Shown: positions 1 to 6,499 of the stretch, in pieces
How positions within the stretch are numbered: the stretch's first letter is position 1
Layout: each line of letters begins with the position of its first letter
Assembly (NCBI GenBank): GCA_964392455.1
Contig: CAYMPG010000037.1
Location: 1-12,680 of the forward strand
Reading direction: 5' to 3'
Source of the DNA: SFEL01 sp964392455
Lineage (GTDB): Bacteria; Bacillota; Clostridia; Christensenellales; CAG-138
DNA length: 12,680 nt
Translations under genes and position numbers: made by a program
The notes under the pieces: model-generated
What the model was told of the DNA's origin: nothing
Seen by the model: the letters and a program-made list of their open reading frames with translations, nothing else
The model's database searches: none

Positions 1-404
1 CTGTCCGCCATTTCCTGATTTTCAATGGAAATGCTCAGGTGAAAATGCTCCCAGCCATCCTGCCAGTCCGGGGGCAGGCAGGCCCTTATCCTTTCGGGCC
101 GCTTGGTGGTGGTAACGAATATGCAGTCATTTCTGCGGCGGATAAAGTCCCAGCAGCCCTCCCGCCAGGGATCCGCCTCCTCAATGAAAAAATCCGAGGA
201 AAAGCACAGCTTCACAAGGGAATTGGGCGGGCAGTCCTTATCCTTGAGCTCGTAGGTGGTCTTGCCCTTTGTGATGAGGGTGGTATCCCTGCCGTAGCGC
301 TGATCCATTTTGTAAACAAAGCAGTTCTTACAGCCGGGGCTTGCCTTTTTGCAGCCATGCCAGGGATTCCAGGCTATGGCCTTTTCGATTTGTGGATTTT
401 GCAT
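1..404 (-). CDS. Gp37/Gp68-like (DUF5131) protein, 5' part, cut by window edge
   Basis: This is the N-terminal 134 residues of a protein whose C-terminus lies left of position 1. It begins MQNPQIEKAIAWNPWHGCKK, followed by a cysteine cluster (C18, C25, C28, pattern C-x6-C-x2-C), and includes the stretch VTTTKRP near residue 100. The WNPWxGC...SPGCxxC start is what I recognise from the phage Gp37/Gp68 (DUF5131) family, whose biochemical role is not established; the three cysteines suggest an iron-sulfur or metal site, which is inference. The ATG at 402-404 is preceded by a strong AAGGAGG (411-417) at good distance. The gene stands alone upstream, next to a repeat-rich stretch. In other genomes members often sit beside a gene called TcmP; if present here it would be past the left edge. 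Family call fairly sure, function unknown. Confidence 0.8.
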   Translation of the reverse strand, partial: MQNPQIEKAIAWNPWHGCKKASPGCKNCFVYKMDQRYGRDTTLITKGKTTYELKDKDCPPNSLVKLCFSSDFFIEEADPWREGCWDFIRRRNDCIFVTTTKRPERIRACLPPDWQDGWEHFHLSISIENQEMAD

Positions 405-453
405 GATACCCCTCCTTAATATAGCAGGTCATTTCGCATTTTTGATGAAATAC

Positions 454-482
454 AGTATAGCAGAAAATTGCAGAGAATTCCA
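454..482 (-). promoter_or_regulatory. Candidate promoter of the DUF5131 gene
   Basis: Read on the minus strand, a TATACT box (454-459) is preceded directly by TGC, forming an extended -10, and by a weak TGGAAT (477-482) 17 bp further upstream. It would give a leader of about 45 nt before the ATG at 404. The -10 is good, the -35 poor. Confidence 0.4.
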
Positions 483-660
483 TATTTGCAGCGGGAGAGG
501 GGGCAGTGTGGAAGGGAAGGTGGCAGTGTAGCCGACTGGCGTTGCAATCCGTGTCCTTTGCAGCTGTCAATAAGAAAATAAGCAGGAATAAGCGCCTTTG
601 TTTGCTTGGCATGGGATAATCTAATCCCGCCCGCCTCGTCGTCGCGGACTGCGCTCCGTT

Positions 661-860
661 CGCAGCCATATCCTATGGATATGACTTCTCACACGCTCCG
701 TCGCTCCTCCTCTACCCCAAAAGGCTTCGCTTGCCCCGGGCTGCTCCTTTGCAAGCGCAGTCGCTGCGCCCGGGGTGGCGCTATTGGCCTTTTGGGGTGA
801 TTTGCTGGTATGTAGCTTTTGCCTTACGGCAAAAGCGAGCCTCCTATCCAAATATTTAAG
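661..860. repeat. Hairpin-dense non-coding block
   Basis: No gene is convincing between 405 and 1412. This part holds several inverted repeats: a palindrome CATATCCTATGGATATG near 667-683; perfect 12-bp arms ACCCCAAAAGGC (714-725) and GCCTTTTGGGGT (787-798) enclosing 8-bp arms CCCCGGGC (734-741)/GCCCGGGG (768-775) and GCGCAG (755-760)/CTGCGC (764-769); and 9-bp arms GCTTTTGCC (815-823)/GGCAAAAGC (828-836). The nested 714-798 structure could form one long cruciform or RNA stem. About 17 bp from 828 resemble 12351-12367, so this block belongs to the same repeat-rich class as the right end. The short reading frames here have no ribosome binding site or recognisable product. Confidence 0.6.
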
Positions 861-979
861 GCATTTTCCCGGGAAATGCAATTCCCATCTACCATGCTTA
901 TGCCGTCGGATATTTTCTCACCGAAATTACTCCCTGCGCTATGGCAGGTATGGGCACGGAGTAAGGGCAGCGAACTATA

Positions 980-1130
980 AGGCTCCCTTGTGCAAAGGGA
1001 GCTGTCGGTGCAGCCGACTGAGGGATTGTCTTTGCAGCGTGAAAGGATACTGATTACCGGGATGCTTTCTTACAATCCCTCCGGCAATGAGCTATCGCTC
1101 ATTGCCACCTCCCTTTACACAAGGGAGGCT
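980..1130. repeat. MITE-like nested palindromic repeat, copy 1
   Basis: The ends are 24-bp inverted repeats (980-1003 and 1107-1130) matching at 21 of 24 positions, and each end is itself a hairpin (for example GCTCCCTT 982-989 with AAGGGAGC 995-1002). Moving inward come hairpins on each side (GTCGG/CCGAC, 1004-1018; GGCAATGAGC 1083-1092 with GCTCATTGCC 1097-1106), then inner arms GAGGGATTGT (1020-1029) and ACAATCCCTC (1072-1081). The element is therefore almost symmetric about a 42-bp core. A related copy lies at 12424-12635. A conserved 25-bp segment precedes both copies (943-967 and 12387-12411). There is no transposase in the window, so if mobile it is non-autonomous. I see no clear target duplication. 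Confidence 0.75.
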
Positions 1131-1230
1131 CGTACCTTTCTACCCATCTGCATAGGAGGCTCGTATGGCTTATCCATTTGCCGGAGAAGCTCGTACTTCC
1201 TGTCCATCTATCATAGGGGCTCGTGTGTCC
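1127..1230. repeat. Degenerate ~30-bp direct repeats following copy 1
   Basis: The heptamer RGCTCGT recurs at 1127, 1158, 1188 and 1218, a spacing of 31, 30 and 30 bp, with partly similar text between (CCATCT or CCATTT about 20 bp after each). The right-end repeat copy has the same tail: GGCTCGT at 12632 and a degenerate next unit about 31 bp later. The conserved part is too short and the units too alike outside it for a CRISPR array. Confidence 0.55.
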
Positions 1231-1261
1231 AATGTAGCCCTTATCCTGCCCCCGCCCATGC

Positions 1262-1290
1262 AAAAAGGCCCATCCGTCATGGGCCTTTTT
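1262..1290 (-). terminator. Intrinsic terminator, bidirectional shape
   Basis: Perfect 12-bp arms (1262-1273 AAAAAGGCCCAT and 1279-1290 ATGGGCCTTTTT) around a 5-nt loop, with T-runs on both strands. It lies about 120 bp downstream of the acidic gene ending at 1413 and is the likely end of the pepF-side transcript. Confidence 0.8.
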
Positions 1291-1341
1291 GGAACAATAC
1301 AGTAAAGCTGCTTATTTAATATTGTCCTCTCAAACTATATC

Positions 1342-1401
1342 CTTTGGTTCTTTCCTTTAAGGAAAGTACGATTCTTTGGTTCTTTCTTTTAAAGAAAGAA
1401 C
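1342..1401. repeat. Twin hairpin direct repeat
   Basis: Two adjacent units with a 32-bp period each begin CTTTGGTTCTTTC and contain a palindrome: CTTTCCTT/AAGGAAAG (1350-1366) and GTTCTTTCTTT/AAAGAAAGAAC (1379-1401). The units differ by paired changes that preserve the stem (CC/GG versus CT/AG). They lie just after the stop of the acidic gene and may act as a transcript 3' structure, although neither is followed by a clear T-run on the minus strand. Confidence 0.6.
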
Positions 1402-1412
1402 AGTAACTACCA

Positions 1413-1727
1413 TCAATCCCACTCGATGGCGTCTATGCTGACAAGGTATTCCTCGGCAAAGTCCAGGTAATCCTCGGCCAGGCGCATGGCGAACATCTTG
1501 TAATCGGGATACTTTTTCTGCATGGCGGCGTAGAGGATGTCGTAGACGGCATCGTCATCATATTCATCATCCTCGGTGAGCTTTGCCATGTATGCCTGAT
1601 CCAGCGACAGCATTTCGGATACCATCTCCTCCAGCATGCCCTCCTTAAGGAAATCAAAATCTCCCTCGGCCTTGAATTTATCGGTTATATAGGCCTTCAT
1701 TGCGTTCATATCCACATCGTACTGCAT
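1413..1727 (-). CDS. Small acidic protein of unknown function
   Basis: A 104-residue protein beginning MQYDVDMNAMKAYITDKFKA. I do not recognise the family. It is strongly acidic, with a run of Asp/Glu around residues 51-60 (TEDDEYDDDA), no membrane segment or signal peptide, and a sequence that reads as mostly helical. The start is supported by a GGAG box about 8 nt upstream of the ATG. It begins 22 bp after the pepF stop, on the same strand, so it is probably co-transcribed with pepF and is the last gene before the hairpins at 1342-1401 and the terminator at 1262-1290. The good ribosome binding site and the tight spacing make it a likely real gene. Whether it has anything to do with peptide degradation cannot be told from the sequence. 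Confidence 0.75.
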   Translation of the reverse strand: MQYDVDMNAMKAYITDKFKAEGDFDFLKEGMLEEMVSEMLSLDQAYMAKLTEDDEYDDDAVYDILYAAMQKKYPDYKMFAMRLAEDYLDFAEEYLVSIDAIEWD

Positions 1728-1749
1728 AGGGGTATCTCCTTTTTATGGT

Positions 1750-3534
1750 TTATTTAAGTAAATCGCTGAGCCTGTCCACAGCGGCCTCAAATTCGGACAG
1801 GGCACGGGCCACCACCTGGGGCTTTTCAAAATCCACGCCGGCAATGCGAAGCTCGGGTATGGGATAATCGCTGCCGCCGGTGGTAAGGAAGGAAAGGTAG
1901 GGGGCAGGATCGCCGGAGCTGAGTATGTTTTCGGCAATGGTCACTGCGCCGGAGTAGCCGGTGGCATACTGGTAAACGTAGAATGCCCGGTAAAAATGGG
2001 GTATCCTGGCCCACTCGATATCCTGGAGGGGGTCTATTACCGCGCCCTTGTAGTAAAGCTCATTCAGCTCCCGGTAGAGGGCGCTGAGGCTCTCTGCGGT
2101 GAGGGGCTGGCCCTGCTGGGCCATGGCGTGGGCGTTCTTTTCAAATTCCGCAAAGAGGGTCTGGCGGAAAAGTGTGGTGCGGAAATCCTCAATAAAGTGA
2201 TTGAGCAGGTATGCGGTCTTTTTGGGGTCGCTCTCCTTTGCCATAAGATGCTTGAGCAGCAGCACCTCGTTTACCGTGGAGGCCACCTCCGCCGCCATTA
2301 TGGAATAATCATGATTGGCATAGGTCTGGGCCCTGTCGGAAAAATAGGAGTGCATGGCGTGGCCCAGCTCATGGGCAAGGGTGAATACGTCATCCAGAGT
2401 ATTGGTGTAATTGAGCAGCACATAGGGGTGTACCCCGTATACGCCGCAGGAGAATGCGCCGGTGGTCTTGCCTTTGTTTTCGTATACGTCCACCCAGCCC
2501 TCATTAAAGGCCCTGTCCAGCAGCCTGCCGTATTCCTTCCCCAGGGGGGCAAGGGCTTCCTTTACCATGGCCTTGGCCTGCTCGAAGGTGTACTGGCCCC
2601 CTGCATCCTCCACGATGGGATTGTACAGGTCATACATATGCAGCTCGTCAAGGCCCAGCACCCTTTTCCTGAGGTCTATATACCTGCCCATGGCGGGCAG
2701 TGCGCCGTGAACCGCCTCAATAAGGCTATCATACACGCTTACAGGCACCGCATTGCCAAACAGTGCGCCGGAGAGGGCGCTTTCGTGGCCGCGAACGTCG
2801 GAAAAGTAATTATCAAACTTTACGCTGCCGCCATAAAGGGCTGCGAAGGTATTGAGGTATTTTTTAAACTCGCCAAAGTATTTTTCAAAGGACTCCCGGC
2901 GCACCCGCCTGTCAGGGCTTTCACGGTATACGCCGAAATTGCCGTGGGAAAGCTGCACCTCCTGACCATTCTCATCCACTATGGAGGGGAAGGTCATATC
3001 CACGCTTTCCAGCATGGTGAAGCTGTTGTCAGGGGTCTGAGCCACGTCTGCAAGCATGGAGAGCATCTTCTCCTGCTCGGGGCTGAGAACGTATTTGCGG
3101 CCCCGGATAATATCCCCTATCTGGTGGCGGTATTGGCTGAGGCAGTCCTCCTTAAGATAGCCTTCCAACACCTCAGTGGGGAGCGCTGCAAGCTCGGGGG
3201 TAATGTAGCTTACGGCGGAATCAAGCTGCACCAGCAGTATCATGGCCTGCTGATTCATGGCCTGATACTCGGGGTCTCCATTGTCGCCGGATTTGAGCAG
3301 CTCGGTATAAAGGTATATGAGGGTGGCCCGGCGGGCGGTCTCATAGAGGGTATCCAGGGCGGCCTTTGCGCCGGCGGGGGTATCAAGGGTGCCTGAGAAG
3401 CGGCCCATCTGGGGTATTTCCTCCATAAGGGCGGCGTATGCCTGCTCCCATTCCTGCCGGGTGCTGAATATATCGCTCAGATCCCACATAAAGGCGGGAT
3501 CCATTTCCTTCCTGCTCTTAAGCTCAAGGGCCAT
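1750..3534 (-). CDS. pepF: Oligoendopeptidase F (M3 family zinc peptidase)
   Basis: A 594-residue M3 metallopeptidase, the usual length for PepF. It cleaves short oligopeptides in the cytosol; no signal peptide or membrane segment is seen. The zinc site is clear: HELGH at residues 388-392 (ligands H388 and H392, catalytic E389) and E416 in the downstream AAEVAST stretch, 28 residues after H388, the spacing expected for the third ligand. The N-terminal helical part (about 1-190) and the region around GVYRES (201-206) fit the oligoendopeptidase F family. The ATG at 3534 has AAGGAGG roughly 10 nt upstream. A terminator (3567-3592) lies just before it, so it is reached by readthrough from the Usp/LOG unit or from a promoter I could not define. 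The small acidic gene follows 22 bp downstream. Confidence 0.93.
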   Translation of the reverse strand: MALELKSRKEMDPAFMWDLSDIFSTRQEWEQAYAALMEEIPQMGRFSGTLDTPAGAKAALDTLYETARRATLIYLYTELLKSGDNGDPEYQAMNQQAMILLVQLDSAVSYITPELAALPTEVLEGYLKEDCLSQYRHQIGDIIRGRKYVLSPEQEKMLSMLADVAQTPDNSFTMLESVDMTFPSIVDENGQEVQLSHGNFGVYRESPDRRVRRESFEKYFGEFKKYLNTFAALYGGSVKFDNYFSDVRGHESALSGALFGNAVPVSVYDSLIEAVHGALPAMGRYIDLRKRVLGLDELHMYDLYNPIVEDAGGQYTFEQAKAMVKEALAPLGKEYGRLLDRAFNEGWVDVYENKGKTTGAFSCGVYGVHPYVLLNYTNTLDDVFTLAHELGHAMHSYFSDRAQTYANHDYSIMAAEVASTVNEVLLLKHLMAKESDPKKTAYLLNHFIEDFRTTLFRQTLFAEFEKNAHAMAQQGQPLTAESLSALYRELNELYYKGAVIDPLQDIEWARIPHFYRAFYVYQYATGYSGAVTIAENILSSGDPAPYLSFLTTGGSDYPIPELRIAGVDFEKPQVVARALSEFEAAVDRLSDLLK

Positions 3535-3566
3535 GGTGAGGGTTCCTCCTTGCTGTATGTTTTTTT

Positions 3567-3592
3567 AAAATAAAGGGCCGTGAAGCGGCCCT
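3567..3592 (-). terminator. Intrinsic terminator after the Usp-like gene
   Basis: On the minus strand, 7-bp arms AGGGCCG/CGGCCCT (3574-3580 and 3586-3592) around a 5-nt loop are followed by TTATTTT. It begins 8 bp after the Usp-like stop codon and ends about 33 bp before the pepF start, separating the two units or acting as a leaky attenuator. Confidence 0.75.
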
Positions 3593-3599
3593 GATCTGC

Positions 3600-3974
3600 T
3601 TAGCGTACTATGTCGAATTCCACCCGGGGGAGCCTGCGCTGCAGCCGCACCTCCATGGTATCATGATCGCTGTTGGCGGGGCTTGCGCCCATTATGATGG
3701 TATCGATATGCTTGGTTTCGGCGTAGTGTACGAGGGCATCCTCCACATCGTCCGCGCGGAGCAGTATAAGCTCTGCCCCGGCAAGCTGGGCCGCCGTGAA
3801 AAGGTATTCCACCGCATCCCCCTCAAAGGGAGTGCCCATGAAATTGCGCCCTGTTTCCACGCAGTGAACCACGTGAATATCCGCATTGTCCTTCCGCTCA
3901 AGGCCCCGGGCGATAAGCTTATCGCAGGTGCGGGGGCCTGTGACGCATACCATTATGTTATTCCATTCAGCCAT
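3600..3974 (-). CDS. Short universal-stress-protein-like (KdpD Usp-type) protein
   Basis: A 124-residue protein with the single alpha/beta fold pattern of Usp domains. The start NNIMVCVTGPRTCDKLIARG resembles the Usp domain of KdpD sensor kinases (a strand, then a Ser/Thr-rich turn and a helix), and the late strand DTIIMGAS is the usual position of the nucleotide-binding loop. The second half of the classic G-x2-G-x9-G(S/T) motif is not intact (GASPANSDHDT and then no G-S/T), so ATP binding is uncertain. The gene starts 7 bp after the LOG stop codon with only a weak AAGG upstream, which suggests translation coupled to the LOG gene, and it ends just before a terminator. Likely a free-standing cytosolic Usp-like regulator or nucleotide binder; the actual role is unknown. 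No kinase part is attached. Confidence 0.7.
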   Translation of the reverse strand: MAEWNNIMVCVTGPRTCDKLIARGLERKDNADIHVVHCVETGRNFMGTPFEGDAVEYLFTAAQLAGAELILLRADDVEDALVHYAETKHIDTIIMGASPANSDHDTMEVRLQRRLPRVEFDIVR

Positions 3975-3981
3975 TTTATCA

Positions 3982-4584
3982 TCAAGCCTTTCCCTGGGCG
4001 GAGCGCACAGCGTCCTTTATCTTATCCGGAAGTGCCGGGGGCTGCATGGTGTCTATCAGCTCCACGGCCTGCTCCGGGCTGTCTGCCACGGCGAAAATAT
4101 CAAGGCAGGCGGTGGAGGTAAAGCCCTCGGATACGCAGTATTTAAGCTGCTGGATGAGCTTATCGTAATAGCCCATGGTATTGAGTATCACCACCGGGGA
4201 GGAAATGTAGCCAAGCTGGTTGAGGGTGAGCACCTCCAGCAGCTCCTCAAGGGTGCCGTAGCCGCCGGGGAGGGCGATAAAGCCCTGGCTGAGCCGCTCC
4301 ATGGTGGCCTTGCGGGTATGCATATCCGGCGTGACAATCAGCTCATCGCAATGGGGATAGGCTATGCCGGGCTGGTGGAGCTTTTCCGGAATAACGCCGG
4401 TAAGCCGGCCGCCGTTTTCATGCACGCCCCTGGCCGCCGCCCCCATAAGGCCGGTGCCGCCGCCGCCAAATACCATGCCAATACCCCGCCCGGCAAGCAG
4501 TGCGCCGGTACGGTAGGCAGCATCTATATAGGCGGGGTCAATGCTGGAGCAGGACGCCCCAAATATACATACGCTTTTCTTCAT
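3982..4584 (-). CDS. LOG family protein (nucleoside 5'-monophosphate phosphoribohydrolase-like)
   Basis: A 200-residue Rossmann-like protein of the LOG family (formerly annotated as putative lysine decarboxylase). Visible signatures are the glycine loop VFGGGGTGLMG (38-48), MHTRK (88-92, with the conserved Arg-Lys pair) and PGGYGTLEE (106-114), whose Arg and Glu residues form the catalytic site in characterised members. Those enzymes release ribose 5-phosphate from nucleotide monophosphates; plant and some bacterial members activate cytokinins, but in gut-type Clostridia the physiological substrate is unknown. The ATG at 4582-4584 follows a GAGG-like box and a promoter about 55 bp upstream. 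The Usp-like gene follows after 7 bp, so the two are probably one transcription unit. Family assignment is firm, substrate is not. Confidence 0.9.
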   Translation of the reverse strand: MKKSVCIFGASCSSIDPAYIDAAYRTGALLAGRGIGMVFGGGGTGLMGAAARGVHENGGRLTGVIPEKLHQPGIAYPHCDELIVTPDMHTRKATMERLSQGFIALPGGYGTLEELLEVLTLNQLGYISSPVVILNTMGYYDKLIQQLKYCVSEGFTSTACLDIFAVADSPEQAVELIDTMQPPALPDKIKDAVRSAQGKA

Positions 4585-4615
4585 ATTTACCCGCCTCGCT
4601 TTTCTCGTTAATTTA

Positions 4616-4632
4616 GCGTCAAACTAAGACGC
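4616..4632 (-). promoter_or_regulatory. Inverted repeat in the LOG leader
   Basis: GCGTC (4616-4620) and GACGC (4628-4632) lie immediately downstream of the -10 box of the LOG promoter, where an operator or a short 5' RNA hairpin would sit. Only 5 bp per arm, so weak. Confidence 0.3.
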
Positions 4633-4638
4633 AAGTAA

Positions 4639-4667
4639 ATTATATCATCATAAGGGAAATAATTGAA
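4639..4667 (-). promoter_or_regulatory. Candidate promoter for the LOG-Usp unit
   Basis: A perfect TATAAT (4639-4644, minus strand) is preceded 17 bp upstream by TTCAAT (4662-4667), in an AT-rich stretch downstream of the glg terminator. The predicted leader is about 50 nt. Confidence 0.55.
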
Positions 4668-4730
4668 TAGCTTTGCTGAAAAGTTTACTTTTCCGGCCAT
4701 ATTCCCATATTTTTGCGCCCTCCGGGCAAC

Positions 4731-4774
4731 AAAAAAACAGGCCGGGAGGGGATAGGGCATATCCTCCTCCCGGC
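4731..4774 (-). terminator. Intrinsic terminator of the glycogen gene cluster
   Basis: Fifteen bp after the glgA stop codon, 9-bp GC-rich arms (4741-4749 and 4766-4774, GCCGGGAGG/CCTCCCGGC) are followed on the minus strand by CTG and seven T (4731-4737). A short inner GGAT/ATCC pairing extends the stem. This is the strongest terminator in the window and ends the glg transcript. Confidence 0.88.
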
Positions 4775-4788
4775 TGAAGGGCGTATTG

Positions 4789-6450
4789 TCAGCAGGATCT
4801 GCGCTTTATCCTGTTGTAAAGCTCTATATAATCCCCTGCGGAAATATCCCAGGTAAAGTGGGCGGACATGGCGTTCTGCATGAGCTTTGCCCAGGCGGCG
4901 GGCTGGCGGTATGCCTCGATGGCCCTGTCCACTGCGCCCAGCATATCCATATGGTTATAGTTTGCAAAGGTAAAGCCCAGCCCTTCCCCGGTAAACTTGT
5001 TGTAGGGGGTGATGCTGTCCTTAAGGCCGCCGGTCTCCCGCACTATGGGGAGAGTGCCGTAGCGGAGGGCTATCATCTGGGCAAGGCCGCAGGGCTCAAA
5101 CTGGGAGGGCATGAGGAACATATCAGAGCCTGCGTATATTCTGTTTGCAATGGAATTGCTGTAGGTGAGGCGGGCGGCTATCCTTCCGCCGTAGCGCCAG
5201 GAGGCCCAGCTGAACAGATGCTCATAGCGGGTATCGCCGCTGCCCAGCACTGCAAGCTGTATGCCCTTTTCCATAAGGGCCTCAATGGCGTATTCGATTA
5301 TATCCAGGCCCTTTTGCCCGGTAAAGCGGGTAACTATGCCCACAAGGGGAGAGTCATCCTTATCCAGCCAGAATTCCGTGCGGAGGGCTTCCTTGCACTT
5401 TGCCTTGCCGGAAAGGTCCTCCCGGGAGAAATTGAAGGGGATATTGGCATCCGTAGCAGGGTCAAATATGGCTTCATCTATGCCATTGAGTATGCCGTAT
5501 ACATCCCGGCTGCGCTTTCTCAAAAGGCCGTCAAGGTTTTCCCCGTACTGGGGGGTTTGTATCTCCATGGCATAGGTGGGGCTTACGGTGGTTATGGCGT
5601 CTGCAAAGGAGAGGGCGCCCTTGGTAAAGTTTACATCGTCGTAGTATTCTATGGTATCCGGGTTAAAGCTGGCCCTGTCGATGGAGAGTATGTCATTCAT
5701 ATGCTCCCAGCCGAATACGCCCTGATACTTAAGATTGTGTATGGTATACATGGTGGCGATATCCCGGTATTCCCATACGCGGCTGTACTGCATGCGGAGC
5801 AGGGCAATGGTCATTGCGGCCTGCCAGTCATGGGCATGGAGCACATCCGGGTAAAAGTTCACATGGCGCAGGGCATCAAGGGCAGCCTTGGCGAAGAAGG
5901 CAAAGCGCTCGCCCTCCTCGTTATTGCACTCGCCGTATATATAGCTTCTGCCGAAGTAATATTCATTATCAAGGAAGTAGTATATCACTCCATCCTTTTC
6001 CATGGTCATAATGCCGCAGTACTGGCTGCGCCACCCCATGGGTACATAAAAGTTGGTAATATAGGTCATCTGGGAGCGGTACTGCTGGCCGATGGCAGAA
6101 TACAGGGGCAGCATCACCCTCACGTCCACGCCCTTCTTTTTAAGCACTGCGGGCAGCGCACCCACCACATCCGCAAGGCCCCCCGTCTTTACAAAGGGGG
6201 CACATTCGGATGCCACAAACAGCACCTTCAGCGGCTGCGCCTGTACAGGGGCAGCCTGCTCGGCCTTTACCTCGGGCTGCTCAGTGGCCTGCTCGGCCTT
6301 TTCTTCAGGCTGCTCAGTGGGCTGCTCTGCTTTTTCCTCAGGCGGCACCGGGGCCTCCTCCACCGGGGGCTGGGCGGCCGTGGCAGCTATGGTGACGGTT
6401 TCCTTTTCAGGCTGGGGCCTGGTGGCATCCTGGTTTTTTACTGTGCTCAT
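4789..6450 (-). CDS. glgA: Glycogen synthase (ADP-glucose, GT5) with an Ala/Glu/Pro/Gln-rich N-terminal extension
   Basis: GlgA transfers glucose from ADP-glucose to the non-reducing end of a growing alpha-1,4-glucan. The 553-residue protein has the GT5 start LKVLFVASECAPFVKTGGL with KTGGL at 88-92 (ADP-glucose binding) and the C-terminal PSQFEPCGLAQ (448-458) with the conserved Glu of the retaining GT-B site, then RETGGLKDS. I chose the ATG at 6448-6450 because AAAGGAA lies about 9 nt upstream; the frame is open to 6546 but that extra part would overlap a terminator-like hairpin and has no ribosome binding site. Bacterial GlgA normally starts at the LKVLFVA strand; here about 74 disordered residues precede it, including three 11-residue units (37-69). 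It is the last gene of the cluster, 97 bp after glgD. Confidence 0.94.
   Translation of the reverse strand: MSTVKNQDATRPQPEKETVTIAATAAQPPVEEAPVPPEEKAEQPTEQPEEKAEQATEQPEVKAEQAAPVQAQPLKVLFVASECAPFVKTGGLADVVGALPAVLKKKGVDVRVMLPLYSAIGQQYRSQMTYITNFYVPMGWRSQYCGIMTMEKDGVIYYFLDNEYYFGRSYIYGECNNEEGERFAFFAKAALDALRHVNFYPDVLHAHDWQAAMTIALLRMQYSRVWEYRDIATMYTIHNLKYQGVFGWEHMNDILSIDRASFNPDTIEYYDDVNFTKGALSFADAITTVSPTYAMEIQTPQYGENLDGLLRKRSRDVYGILNGIDEAIFDPATDANIPFNFSREDLSGKAKCKEALRTEFWLDKDDSPLVGIVTRFTGQKGLDIIEYAIEALMEKGIQLAVLGSGDTRYEHLFSWASWRYGGRIAARLTYSNSIANRIYAGSDMFLMPSQFEPCGLAQMIALRYGTLPIVRETGGLKDSITPYNKFTGEGLGFTFANYNHMDMLGAVDRAIEAYRQPAAWAKLMQNAMSAHFTWDISAGDYIELYNRIKRRSC
6244..6342 (-). repeat. Three 33-bp tandem units inside glgA
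   Basis: These encode residues 37-69 of GlgA as PEEKAEQPTEQ, PEEKAEQATEQ and PEVKAEQAAPV. The repeats are in frame, so copy-number change would lengthen or shorten the linker without disrupting the enzyme. Confidence 0.75.
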
Positions 6451-6499
6451 AAGTCGGTTTCCTTTTTTGTGTATTTCGCAGTAATTGGGATAGCTGGTG

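Noticed and set aside
39..419. 126-residue open frame on the plus strand
   Set aside because: Opposite to the DUF5131 gene, which has the cysteine motif and a strong ribosome binding site.
1127..1230. Possible CRISPR array (regular ~30-bp spacing)
   Set aside because: The conserved part is only about 7-10 bp and varies, the intervening text is similar between units, and no cas gene is near.
606..1319. Several 60-110-residue open frames in the left intergenic region
   Set aside because: They cross hairpins and repeats, lack ribosome binding sites and resemble no protein.
1996..3396. 466-residue open frame on the plus strand
   Set aside because: It is antisense to pepF, whose zinc motifs and full family length make it the real gene; the plus frame has no recognisable domain.
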